Both the position numbers and the translations under genes were made by a program. Shown here piece after piece: positions 34,614 through 46,183 of a stretch of DNA of 64,000 bases. The notes under the pieces are model-generated. The model was not told the origin of the DNA and did not search any database. It saw nothing but the letters and a program-made list of their open reading frames with translations. This stretch comes from Limonium bicolor (Eukaryota > Streptophyta > Magnoliopsida > Caryophyllales > Plumbaginaceae), in NCBI GenBank assembly GCA_023374045.1, contig CM041778.1:91942978-92006977 (forward strand), in the 5' to 3' direction. The first letter of the stretch is position 1; each line of letters starts with the position of its first letter.

Positions 34614-36647
34614 ATGCCTTTTACCAGGTCGCATAGCCTCCCGGAAAATATTAATAATCACACGGTTAGTTACATCCCAGAGATCGAGAGAACCTTTCTG
34701 CGCACTCTAAGGCAGAAACGAACTCAACAAAACATAGCTGCCACAGTGATAGAATCTAACCCGGAAGCAGACATGGCATTTTCACCAGCAACAGTTCGAA
34801 ATATCAATAGGCCGTCTAATCAAGGACAACAGCCTACCATCATCCTTCCCCACCTTACCCCATCCGAATACGATGAGTGGCAAAAGCTAAAGCCATATCA
34901 TCAGATCCGATGCGTAAAGGAGTTAGGGATGTTCGACGGCTCCTGTCCTGACGAAGCTCTATTACATGTTACCAAGTTCTTGCAGCATGCCAACAGTCTA
35001 ACTGCGACCGACGCAGTACTCCAGTACGCAAGACTGTCATTATTCCCTCACAGCCTGACGAGAAATGCGAGCAAATGGTATCACAGCCTGACACCAAGTA
35101 CCATTGGTACTTGGGATGAAATGGCCACCAAGTTCTACGACAAATTCCTGCCCCCGAGCCGAACGTTGGAAATGATTGCTGAAATCTATAATTTCAAGCA
35201 GCCAGGGTTGGAAAACATCTGTGAAACTTGGGACCGTTTCAAAGGACTACTACTTACTTGTCCTCACCATGGTCTCACGAAAGAGCAAGTATCACAATTG
35301 TTCTACAAAGGCTTAATTGGTCCGTGTAAAACAATGGTACTATCCTCTTTAGGTGCTGACATTTTGAAAAAGCCCGGAGCACAGTTTCTAAATGGCATAG
35401 AATCCCTCTGCGAGGAGATCAGAGACTGGACCACTGGCGGATCAAGAGGCGGCACTCCAGGTTTATACCATGTTGGGGAAAGTGACAACAAGTTTGACCA
35501 GCTGATGAAAAGCCATGAGCAACTCATGGAGAGCAATGCGCAGCAGGCGACAAAAGTAAGTACTCCGCAGAAAGTAGTTGAGCAGATGGTGATGAACTCC
35601 TACCCCCAACAAGCAAAGTCGATGACTTCTCGTTCATCTACAATCCCTCCAGGCTATGCTCCTCTATCCCGATCATCTCCTGATATTTCTTGTACGCAAT
35701 GTGGTGGGCCTCATGATTATGAACAATGCCCCCAACTACAAGAATTAAAAGCAGCGGAGGAAGCAAACTATCTCACCAACAATTCAGGGTACAGACAACC
35801 TTGGCAACGTAACATGCAACCCAATCTTCGCTACTCAAACACCGACAATATCCAAAACCCACATACACTACAACCATCTCAAAATTACAGACCTCGGTCC
35901 AATTTTCAAGGAGCCCAAAGGCAGTATCAGCAACAGCCTTATGGCAATGATGCTTCTTCGAGTCGACCGACTCAACCTCCTTCGAATCCTGAATCTGAAA
36001 TGTCCCAAATGCAAGAGATGTTTAAAGCAATGATGGGTAAGTCCTGAGACACGCAAGAGGAGGTCGCAGCCCTTCGCAAAGACCAAAGAGCCTTGCAGTC
36101 CCAGATTCAACAACTACTCACCCAACAAAGACCTCCTGGTCAACTCCCTTCACAAACTAACCCCAATCCAAGAGAGCAAGCAAATTCAATCCTTGTAGAA
36201 GATGGCACATTCCAATCAGCAAACTTGAGTGCAATCTCCCTAAGGAGTGGAAGAGAGCTTGCTACTAGAAAAGAAAAAGAAAATCAAGAAGAGGCCAACA
36301 TCAATGATGAAGACACAACCAATCCAGCCTCACCTCCCCCAGAAATCCAAGTTCCTATTCCTGCTACTCCATCTCCATCCCAAATAACTATCGACATTCC
36401 ATCTTCCTCTCCTAAAAACAGTGAACTCCCATTTCCCAACAGGATGAAAAAGAAGTACCTAGATGAGCAGTTTTCCAAATTCTTGAGCATTTTCAAGAAA
36501 ATGACTCTCGACATACCTCTAATCGATGCTTTGCAAGAGATGCCCAACTACGCCAAGTTTCTAAAGGATCTCTTAACAAAGAAAAAGAAGAAACCTGAAA
36601 AAGAAACAGTTCGCCTCACAGAGGAATGCTCTGTTGCCCTTCTTTGA
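34614..36647 (+). pseudogene. gag: Athila-1 gag
   Basis: ATG at 34614. The retrotransposon Gag domain covers about residues 100-230 (YARLSLFPHSLTRNASKWY, WDEMATKFYDKFLPPSRT, CETWDRFKGLLLTCPHHG). The zinc knuckle CTQCGGPHDYEQC near residue 362 has CX2CX3HX4C spacing, one residue short of the retroviral spacing. A Pro/Gln-rich region follows, and LTLDIPLIDALQEMPNYAKF lies near the C-terminus. TGA at 36045-36047 stands where the neighbouring copies have Arg (SRDTQEE), and TGA at 36645-36647 stands where Arg precedes ALPPKQ; both fit CGA-to-TGA. Gag forms the particle. Confidence 0.9.
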
Positions 36648-37889
36648 GCACTCCCTCCCAAACAAACAGATCCGGGAAATCCCGTTATCCCGTGTTTTAT
36701 AGGTGGAGTGGACTGTGGAAGTGGTTTATGCGACCTGGGGGCCAGTATAAATATCATGCCCTACGCCACATTCTTGAAAGTCAAAGGAGGGGAGATGCAA
36801 CCGGTTCCATTCAAACTACAACTAGCTGACAGATCAGAAATCAAGCCAATGGGAATAGTCCGAGATTTGGTAGTTGGAGTGGCTCGCTTTATCTTTCCAG
36901 CTGACTTCGTCATTTTAGAAATGGACGACGATGTTGAGGTTCCCCTGATTTTAGGACGACCGTTTCTAAGTACTGCCAAAGCCATTATTGATGTCCACGA
37001 TGGAAAAATCACTTTGAGATATGAGGATGAAAAGATCGAATTCGATATGCAGAAAATGATGAAGAAAAGCTCTAATTTTTCTCCTCACGCTAAGACAGTA
37101 GGATTAACAGATGATGATGAGGAGGAAAGCGATTTTTCTACCGATGAAGACATGTATTCCCTATCTTCCGTCCTGAAAGCTGAAACTGAACCGCTAGAGC
37201 AAGTATTAGTTACTTCTCTAGAAGAAAAAGTGGAGGACCCGGAAGTTAACGCCATGCTGGCGTCTGTGGAGAAAGGAAGGGCAGGTGATCAAGCCTACCG
37301 GCCACCAATCGAGAGACTTGACAGAAAACCTCAAAAATCAATTCCCTCAATAGAACAACCACCAGAGCTCGAGCTTAAGGAGCTACCTTCTAAACTCAAG
37401 TATGCCTTTTTAGCTGAAAATGACCATTTGCCTGTCATTATTTCCTCTTCTCTGAATTCCGGGGAGGAAACGAGGTTACTTGAGGTATTGAAGAAACACA
37501 AAACAGCGATCGGGTGGACTATTGCTGATATAAAAGGAATTGACCCCTCCTATTGCACACACCACATCTATATGGAGGACAACTACAAGTCTATCAAGCA
37601 ACCCCAACGTCGGCTAAACCCAAACCTGAAGGAGGTAGTTAAGAAGGAGGTTCTGAAACTCCTAGACGCGAACATCATTTATCCTATCTCTGACAGTCCA
37701 TGGGTAAGTCCTGTTCAAGTTGTTCCGAAAAAGGGAGGAATTGAAGCTGTAATAAATGACAAAGGAGAGGAGGTTCCCCAAAGAAAAATTACTGGTTGGC
37801 GAATGTGCATAGATTATAGGCGTTTGAACACTGCAACCAGGAAGGATCACTTCCCTCTACCTTTTATCGATCAAATGCTAGAAAGATAG
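36648..37889 (+). pseudogene. pol: Athila-1 protease and RT N-terminus
   Basis: Same frame as gag. Protease motif CDLGASINIMP near 36730-36765 with VPLILGRPFLST downstream; then an acidic linker and the RT start with IKGIDPSYCTHHIYME, SDSPWVSPVQVVPKKGG and WRMCIDYRRLNTATRKDHFP. The frame stops at TAG 37887-37889 in the LER-L-AGQEYY motif, where Athila-2 has Leu (TTG or CTG). Protease and RT would otherwise be one polyprotein with gag. Confidence 0.9.
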
Positions 37890-40403
37890 GCAGGACAGGA
37901 GTACTATTGCTTCTTAGATGGTTTTTCGGGGTACTTCCAGATTCCTATTGCGCTAGAGGACCAAGACAAGACAACTTTCACTTGTCCCTATGGTACCTTT
38001 GCGTATAGAAGAATGCCCTTTGGACTGTGCAATGCTCCTGCCACCTTTTAGAGTTGTATGCAGGCGATCTTCGCAGACTTTATCGAGCAAAGCATTGAGG
38101 TATTCATGGATGATTTTTCTGTCTATGGATCTAGTTTAGATGTTTGTTTGGCGCAGCTTGATCTAATTCTTGGCCGATGTGAGGAGACAAATCTGGTTCT
38201 CAACTGGGAGAAGTGCCACTTCATGGTCAAGGATGGGATTGTGCTCGGTCACATAATATCTGCTAAGGGGATTGAGGTAGATCAAGCCAAGGTGGAGGTA
38301 ATTGAGAAATTGCCAAAACCTACTTGTGTGAAAGAAGTAAGAGCTTTCTTAGGACATGCAGGATTTTATAGACGGTTTATTCAGAATTTTTCTAAAATTG
38401 CAAAACCATTAACTAATTTGCTTCTGAAAGAAGCCCTATTTGTTATTTCTGATGATTGCGTATCTGCTTTTGACTTAATTAAACAAAAATTGGTAGCTAC
38501 TCCCATTGTTGTTTCACCTGACTGGTCATTACCCTTTGAGATTATGTGTGATGCCAGTGATTTTGCAGTAGGGGCGGCTCTGTGCCAAAGAAAAGAAAAG
38601 ATTCTACGAGTTATTGCTTACGCGAGCAAAACTCTGGACAACGCCCAAAGGAATTACACAACCACCGAGAAAGAGCTCCTAGCAGTGGTATTCTCCTTAG
38701 ATAAATTCGGATCATATTTATGGGGAAGTAAAGTGATTATTCACACTGACCATTCTGCTCTTAAATATTTGTTTACTAAGAAAGAGGCCAAACCACGTTT
38801 GCTTCGTTGGATTCTCTTGTTACAGGAATTTGAGATTGAAGTTAGGGATAAGAGTGGTAAGTTAAATGTTGTGGCTGACCATCTGTCTCGGTTGGTAGTT
38901 CCTGACGATGGTGTACCAATTCATGAATATTTTCCGGATGAGACTGTTTTTGTTTTACGTACGGTGCACGAGCCTTGGTATGCTGACCTAGCCAATTTTC
39001 TTGTTTCAGGGGTAGTACCTCGTGATTTTCCCTATGCTCAAAAGAAGAAATTTTTATCTGACGCTAAGCATTATATCTGGGAAGACCCTTATCTTTTTCG
39101 AGTTTGTACAGATGGTTTAATCCGCAGGTGTCTCCCAGATGATGAAGTATCCAGTGTTCTAGAGTTTTGCCATTCCAAGGAAGCTGGAGGCCATCATGGA
39201 TCTCATAGGACAGCAACCAAAGTTTTGGAGTCCGGATTTTATTGGCCAACTCTACATAAAGATTGCCAAGCCTTTGTGGTCAGTTGCGATAATTGTCAAC
39301 GCATGGGAAATGCTTCAAGGCGACATGAGATGCCTCAGCAAGGCATTTTAGAGGTCGAACTTTTTGACTGCTGGGGAATAGATTTCATGGGACCATTCCC
39401 CTCTTCGCAAGGATTCCAATATATTCTGGTGGCAGTAGACTACGTATCCAAATGGGTTGAAGCAATTCCTTGCCTACATGCTGATTCAAAGACGGTGGTA
39501 AAATTCTTAAAGAAACATGTCTTTACCCGCTTTGGAGTCCCTAGAGCCATTATAAGTGATGGAGGCACACAGTTCTGCAATCGAAGCATTGATGCATTGA
39601 TGACTAAGTATGGGGTACACCACAAAGTTGCTCTTGCTTATCATCCCCAGACAAATGGGCAAGCAGAAGTGTCAAATAGGGAGTTAAAATGGATACTCCA
39701 AAAGACGGTGCACTCCTCCAGAAAAGATTGGGCGCTAAAACTGGATGATGCTCTTTGGGCCTATCGCACAGCATTTAAAACCCCCATCGGTATGTCACCT
39801 TTTAAATTGGTCTATGGGAAGGCATGTCATCTCCCTGTGGAGCTTGAGCGCAAGGCTTATTGGGCGATCAAGGCCTTAAATTTTGATATGACTACTGCGG
39901 GAGAGGAAAGGAAATTGCAACTCTTTGAGTTAGAAGAGCTGAGAGATCAGGCTTACCAAAATGCTAAAATTTATAAGGAACAAACCAAGAAGTTCCATGA
40001 AAAGATGATACTCAAGAGAGACTTCAAAGTTGGTGATTTAGTTCTCCTCTATAACTCAAGATTGAAGCTTTTCCCTGGGAAGCTCAAATCTCATTGGGCT
40101 GGTCCTTTCCGGATTATTAATGTGACCTCATGTGGTGCCTTTGAACTACAAAACAAAAAGGGCGAAACTTTCAAAGTTAATGGAGCCCGTCTTAAGAGGT
40201 ATACTAGTCCTACTGATATTTCAACTGACTTGTTTAGAATTTATCTTGTCCAGGAACAGCATGACACTTTTACTCCAGTTTCGAAACCGGCACTATCTAA
40301 GAAGAAATCTCTCCCGTGGAGAGTTCAATACAAACTCAAGCAGCTACGCAGCTTGACTATACCAAGTTGTGGTAACCCGACTCACAACTCCTCACATACA
40401 TAA
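37890..40403 (+). pseudogene. pol: Athila-1 RT, RNase H and integrase
   Basis: A second TAG at 38049-38051 (ATF-Q-RCMQ position) separates RT block 3 from a 781-codon open stretch beginning at 38058. In that stretch: the FMDD polymerase motif (residues 16-19), RNase H ([44 protein letters not shown]), the HHCC finger ([12 protein letters not shown]...CDNCQRMG), the integrase core with D442, D501 and E537 (spacing D58D35E), and a C-terminal domain ([20 protein letters not shown]). There is no chromodomain. All catalytic residues of RNase H and integrase appear kept. The phase is the same as gag throughout. Confidence 0.92.
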
Positions 40404-41583
40404 TGAAGAACATGCGTCTAGCTAGAGACGTTAAACCCGGGCGGCTTGGTGGGAGGCAACCCACTATCTATACTTTGCCTTTCCTTTTATGTTGTTTTCT
40501 CTTTTGTACTATATTTCCCTTTTATATGTTATAATAAAATGCGGGTTTTACTTGAGTTCTTCTGGCTGTGTAGAATATTCTTTACAGGTACATTTCATGT
40601 AATTCTAATTCTACAGCTGCACTCAAGTGTGGGGGAGCTCTGCGAACTCTGGGGAGTACACTCTTTCTCTTCTGATATTTCATATTCCCTTTTGCTTTTA
40701 TTCGTATAATTTCCTTGTACAGATTGCATTGCCCTGTTAATTAAATTCTTTCTACGCAATGAGGGCATTGCTTGAGCTTAAGTGTGGGGGAGTACTCGTA
40801 CCCTCGTAGCTTGTTCTTAAGTTTTCTCTTTTGATAATTGTTTAAATTTGTTAAGTTTGAAATAGTCAAAAAGGGATCCATAGAGGAAATATTGCAAACC
40901 TACAAACATTATGGGGTACTAAAAATTTTAAGCAATATTATCATTTGAGCCCTGTTTTTAGCTTTGAGCCTGGATTTGAATTGAAATGAAAAGGTGGAAA
41001 AAGAATAAGGCAAGGTACTCCTCTGATCCAAACAGGCATATTCTAAACCTAAGCAGGCCTCGTCCACTCGGTTATTAAGTTCTTTGGGGTGCTTTATCAC
41101 CTAGCTACCTAAGGTACTTTATATCTGGGATAGTTTACCCAAAACCGCTACAAGGGTGGAGAGAAAAGTCTGAGGTGAAAGGAAATTAAACTTCAATCGA
41201 AGTATCTTTGCATTATGTACTTAAATGATAAAAACTTCATTATTATGGATCATGAGTATGTGGCATTGAAAGGTATAATGGAATATGATTTTACTTCATG
41301 CCCCTTGTCATTTCAGGAAATGTGAAAGAAAATAGTGGATTGGCTCAGGGTTAAAAACTGGATTCTTATGGTTCTACTTCTCCTTCTTAAAATAGTTGTT
41401 TTTATAATTTCAAGGTTCTTTTCAAAAACTAAAAAAAAGGAAGTTTCTAGTACCCTTTAATCTAGAAGTTTTGTAGCAATCTTTTCTGTGCTCTCCCTGT
41501 TTGGTTATTTTATTTAAACTTGTTTAAAGATTCTATCATAAAGATTTGCTTGAGGACAAGCAAAAGGTAAGTATGGGGGAATT
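40404..41583 (+). other. Athila-1 post-pol non-coding region with polypurine motifs
   Basis: No ORF. Three AAGTGTGGGGGA-type motifs at 40625-40636, 40780-40792 and 41569-41583; the last abuts the 3' LTR and is the presumed polypurine tract. The preceding TTGAGGACAAGCAAAAGG, and the segment at about 41040-41110 and 41150-41330, are shared with Athila-2 and, more weakly, with copia-2. Confidence 0.8.
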
Positions 41584-43085
41584 TGATAAGTGCGAAACAT
41601 ATAGACTTTTAGGGCTTAAATACCTTATAACTTGCAACACTTTAGGCAATGTTTCCCACTTCCTACGTGAATTTTCTTGGATTTATGTTTTGATATTAAA
41701 TGATATATTTTATGTATTAAATGCAGAAAAAGGCCTTGGAATCACATAGTACACTTCACAAGCTTCGCAACGCAGCAAACGGGGATCAAATCGGAGCTCA
41801 AACGAAGAATCTGGAGCCTGTCGAAGTTTGCAAAGAAAGCAGAAAAAAATACACACGTCCGGACCTGTGTCCGGACATGCAGGTCCGGACGCAACACATG
41901 TCCGACACACATGTCGACGAAGCATTTTCTTACAGCGTCGACATGTCCGGACCAGTCTGGTCCGGACAGTGGTCCGGACGCGTCTATTTTGACAGCACAC
42001 AGGGCATGTCGACAAGGTGTGAATTGGTAAATTATATTTTACCAATTCACACCGACACCCCCTCTCTTTTTACCCCATTTTCACTATAAATAAACCTATA
42101 ACCCTCCATTAATCCATATCTCATTCCACCCCCAAACTAATGTCATTTTTCCTCCATAAAATCACCATTTTCTCTCCAAAAATCATACATCTCATCTACA
42201 TAATGTCCACATAAATCCTCACATCATCTCATCCCATAAAAACATTCCATTTCCATACCGTTGTTCTGTCCAACCTCTGTCCAAATATTAGCAGTTATTA
42301 AGGAGCTGAATTAATTATCTTCCCCAGATGATTTCTTTTACTTCTTATTCTGTCTTTTTAATTATGTTGGGCTAAGAGGATTTACTCCGGGTGAAGGTGT
42401 AATTATAGTTTGTTAATTATGTAATCTATATTTTTACCGGTTTAATTAAATACAGTTTGTTACGATTAAAGTTTATCTCTCGCCTTTTAATAAATTTCAT
42501 GAATTTATTAAAATGCTTTACAAAGTCAATTTTGATCAGAGCAGTGATAAATAGACAGGTTAATTAATCGATAAATCTGTGGAAAACTTATTTTGATTAA
42601 ATAAGTTAGTATTTTCAGATGCAAAATATAATTCCTCGCACTTAATCCGTTTACATGTGTTTTGCTCAAATCTAGATTAGATTGAGCATTTTCTGGTAAA
42701 CGAGTCTTTCAAGTCTAGGATTTAGTCTTTAAAGATAATAACAGGAATTTTTGCCAAACTATTATAATTAACCGGTAAAGATAGCATAATTAGCCAAATT
42801 ATATAAACCTGAACCGGAGTCCCGTTTATATATTATCTTCCACTCAGTTAATTTTATCTGTCGTTTTACTTTACAAAAACAAGTCAATTATCCCCCCTTT
42901 TTTGTGACAAGCTTAGGTACTATATTATTTCGCTATAAGTCCCACGGTTTGACCCCGGCCGCTTCTGTCTTCTATACTATTGCGACCGGGTTTTGTTTGC
43001 AGCCTGAAGGATATTTGAGTTATTAATTTCTTTCTCAATTGTTTAAAATACACCAGTTCCAACCTCTCTCATTATTCTGTCTGCA
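41584..43085 (+). repeat. Athila-1 3' LTR
   Basis: 1502 bp, TGATAAGTGCG to CTGTCTGCA. It has six exact TCCGGAC motifs against eight in the 5' LTR, which accounts for most of the 57-bp length difference. TATAAATA lies at 42085-42092. Confidence 0.95.
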
Positions 43086-43090
43086 AGATG

Positions 43091-43219
43091 CGTAAAATCT
43101 TATTTGTTATTTTGCGTATCGTATACTACTTAGTTCAAGACTGACGAACTCTGTTTCTAAATAGTCTCAGTATGAGCTTCGGTCCTGAACCGAGTTTGCC
43201 GATCAAAATAGTAATAACA
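43091..43219 (-). repeat. copia-2 3' LTR, inner part
   Basis: 129 bp completing the LTR after the Athila-1 insertion, ending GTAATAACA. It matches the end of the 61727-62286 copy with about five substitutions. Confidence 0.95.
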
Positions 43220-43731
43220 GTTTCCCCCTTTTTGATGCGGAAAACTGTTGGAGTCTTGAACTTGATAGATATTCTTCGAAAATAACTAGCTGGTTCCCCC
43301 TAAGTCTTTGTCTTGATATTTACCAGTGAACAACATAATCACATCTCGACTGTTCCCCCTGAATCTCACTCATTCGTAACAATTACCTGTACTCTGTTTA
43401 AAACTAAACAATTTTCAAGCATTAAGTGATACAAGTGTAAGATATTGTGCCAGATCATGAATATAGAATAGAAGTAAGTAGAATCCAAGTTTCAGCCAAA
43501 ATTATGAAAGGCTTACAACGTGAGCAACACCGATCATAAAGCATAGAATCACATAACTTATGTCTAAACAAAAACGAACAGTCACCAAAAGTAAATGTAA
43601 AGTAAATGTCAAAGACTTCCAACTTTTCCCCCTTTCGCCACATCAAAAAGAAGAAAGAGTAGAGAATGTAGAGATTCACATCAAAAGTACCAGGGGAAGG
43701 GTAGGATTCAATCCGACACACACTTGAATTT
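43220..43731 (-). other. copia-2 polypurine tract and 3' non-coding region
   Basis: On the minus strand the tract ATCAAAAAGGGGGAAAC (43220-43236) abuts the LTR. Further AGGGGGAA motifs occur at 43294-43300, 43353-43360 and 43625-43633. The last also carries the ATC/GATGTGGCG-type lead-in, so it looks like a duplicated tract. There is no coding signal between the tract and the env-like ORF. Confidence 0.75.
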
Positions 43732-45098
43732 TTAAGAAGAGGAATTAGTCGCTGTCATAAAAAAGTCCAACTTTTCTTCTAGATGATTGATCATATCCAT
43801 CAATCGCTTCTCCATTGATGCCATAGAATCCAGTATTGACTGTATTAGAGGAGAAGTTGGGGCAGTGGCATGGTCAGTCTTGTCCTCATGTTGCACAGTC
43901 TGTTTGAATAGCCAGCCCGACTTTGTTAGTTCCAGTCCCATCTTGGATAGAGTTGAAACAGCTAGATAGTTTATTGGTTGAGCAGAGATGGAATACACAT
44001 CTTCCAGAGCAAGCTTAAAAAAACGGAGGACCTTTGTCATCCAGAAGGGATAAGAAATCGACGGCTTGGTGCTGTTGACGATTGTTCGCAAATGAGAGAT
44101 CACGATTCTTGGCAATGAAAGATGAATTCTTTTGTCTAAACACCACATTATTGCCAGATTGACAGGAGTTACCTTGTCACGCATATCAATACGTGGGAAA
44201 AGAGTTTGATAAGCAATGAGATGTAATAACCTTGGTAAAACACCTAAATCCCTATGTGGATAGTGTTTCAGTCTAGAACTAGCACGACACAAACCAAAGT
44301 GTTATATTACGTCAGTATGAGAAGCCACATCTACTTTCTGAGTATTGAACTCAGCCAACCCATCTAGAGGTACTTCAAGAATCATTACAAGTCAAGCAGG
44401 GGAAATTATCATTTTGATACCAGCCACTTCAGTCTTAAACTCATACGGTGAGACAAACTCTAAATTCAAAACAAACGGAAACAAGAGTTCCGGATAGTAT
44501 GTGGTTTCAGAGTTAAACAGTCGGTCCCAACCTTGAAATTTTAACATCTCCCCTAAAGATTCCAGTGAGTTCTTTTCTAGCCAGTCACAATCTATCAGTT
44601 TGCCAGGGATAATATCTTATTCAAGTATAGCGCGACTGAAAATAGGTTTTTAAGGAAAAGAACGACCTGGATTTTGTAACCTTTCAAGATTGAACTCCTT
44701 TACTTTCAGTTTAGAGTGGGGTTTTGCCACGGACTTCAATATTTTCGACGATCGCGGTTACATCACTGGAGAGTCGTCATTCTTGCGCTTTGGGAAGCAT
44801 CTTCGACACCCAAGGTTGGCTTTCTGGCGGGTGTACACAATCGACGGTGAGTTCTAGTTAGCTGTATGTCATCCTCAGTTGGAATAGCAGAAGAATCATC
44901 ATCGCTTACCACAGTAGCATCTTTAGAAGTTGGAGATTTAACTTCAGGTGAGGGTTTTGATGTTGAATTAGGAAATGGTGGATTTTGGCTATTGTCAGTC
45001 GGCTTTTCTGAAGCAAGAGGTTCAATGTTTTCATAGATGAGCTGTTCGAAGGAATCCATGATCAATTTGGGAGGAAATTGATGTATGTTCAAGAACAA
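43732..45098 (-). pseudogene. copia-2 env-like additional ORF, broken
   Basis: Downstream of RNase H in the same orientation. The N-terminal part (44763-45098) is Ser/Thr/Pro-rich. The body has WDRLFNSETTYYPELL, IKMIISPA and VPLDGL blocks, then HRDLGVLPRLLHLIAYQTLF and LAIMWCLDKRIHLSLPRIVI, matching the domain seen in the env-like ORFs of Athila and SIRE elements. The C-terminus (about 43745-43850) has a heptad-like helix (MASMEKRLMDMINHLEEKL). At least four in-frame stops lie between 44293 and 44700, and two frame slips lie near 44710-44760. No signal peptide or membrane segment is clear. Shared ancestry with the Athila-3 ORF is plausible. Confidence 0.68.
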
Positions 45099-46183
45099 AG
45101 ATAGTAGAAGGAGAAGTGGGTTGTTGCTGAGAAAGGATGTTTCAAAACTGAACCAAGTGAGAGAACAATGATAAAGAGAGAATAGGAGAATGGAAAGAAG
45201 GTGAAACGGTTTTGTGTTTGAAAAAGGTGACGGTAAATTGAAATATTAAGGAAAACACAATTAAACAAACCTCCTGTTGCTTGTCATGATCTAACAGTCC
45301 TAGACTAAGTCTCTCAGAATAAAAGGTTCAAGAAACAGATTAAGTAATTCACTGTGACCAAGAAAAACAAACAATAATGCTAAGTAGATCTGTTTTTCTT
45401 TTCTCCTTTCATTTTTTTATACCTAGATTGAAATAACATCAAGTAGCACGTTTGGATTCTTGGCTTGAATTCATTCCACTTTTCAACTTTCCCTTGAAAC
45501 GACAAGAGGCGAGAAGTATAATCATATTTCATTGTACCTTTTATCGCCACAGATTCATACTCACAGTTTATTTGCATATTTGTCAAAAATCTAATATATG
45601 TTGAATGTAGTGAACCAACAATTTTTTTTATTAAACAACATCTTGACTTTTTCTCTCCATCTATGTAACGACGTTGGGTCAACTTGTCTAGAGTAGTTAC
45701 CCTTAGGAAGTTAGATGATAAAGCATCCTATAAGACTTAATTGTCAGATGAAAGAGGTCAAATTGATGTTGTTTTAACTGTGAGCATTGGAATCTCTTGC
45801 CTTGTTCATTTCACCATACCAGTCATCCAACCAATTAGCCTTAAGTACAAACATGTCACTTGTTGTATATCTCAAATAAGTATATAAAAAGAAAGATTAT
45901 AAGAAATTCTCGTCTGGCTCAGTCATATCGTGTGGATTTACTTGAAGAAACAGTAAGCTTAGCTTAACAATTTTCTTTAGCAATCGATTCAAAGAAATAA
46001 CTCAGTATAGAACTGTATCAACCATGTGAAGCTACGGGATTGTATATATTGTAAACAACTGAGAAGAAAAAAATTGAAAGAAAATAAACTTCAATGCTAA
46101 ATTGATGAATACAAAGTGACAAGACTTAACCTAATGAAAACATCAAAGAAAAGGAAAATAAAAGAAAGTGACAAGACTGTGTC
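45099..46183 (-). other. copia-2 spacer between RNase H and env-like ORF, with Athila-like segment
   Basis: No ORF. About 45470-45850 aligns by eye with Athila-2 50380-50730: the shared words are GAAACGACAAG, TCATATT, GTACCTTT, GCCACA, CTCTCCA, TGGGTCAACT and CTTGCCTTGTT, in the same order and orientation. Similarity is roughly 75 % over the best 60-100 bp blocks. Outside this segment nothing is recognised. Confidence 0.75.

Larger units (their letters stand above)
32438..43085 (+). mobile_element. Athila-type Ty3/gypsy element (Athila-1), complete, in copia-2 LTR
   Basis: 10,648 bp with LTRs of 1559 and 1502 bp beginning TGATAAGTGCG and ending CTGTCTGCA, a tRNA-Asp primer site, one gag-pol frame and a polypurine tract. 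The target duplication AGATG is perfect (32433-32437 and 43086-43090). No additional ORF follows pol. By eye the LTRs differ by roughly 1.5 % plus a repeat-number change. The gag-pol frame keeps its phase for 5.8 kb but contains four stop codons, so it is recently dead or depends on other copies. Confidence 0.95.

Noticed and set aside
36045..38051. Programmed readthrough or recoding at the Athila-1 stops
   Set aside because: Four stops at unrelated positions, two of them inside conserved RT motifs, and not shared with Athila-2 or Athila-3; ordinary nonsense mutation explains them.
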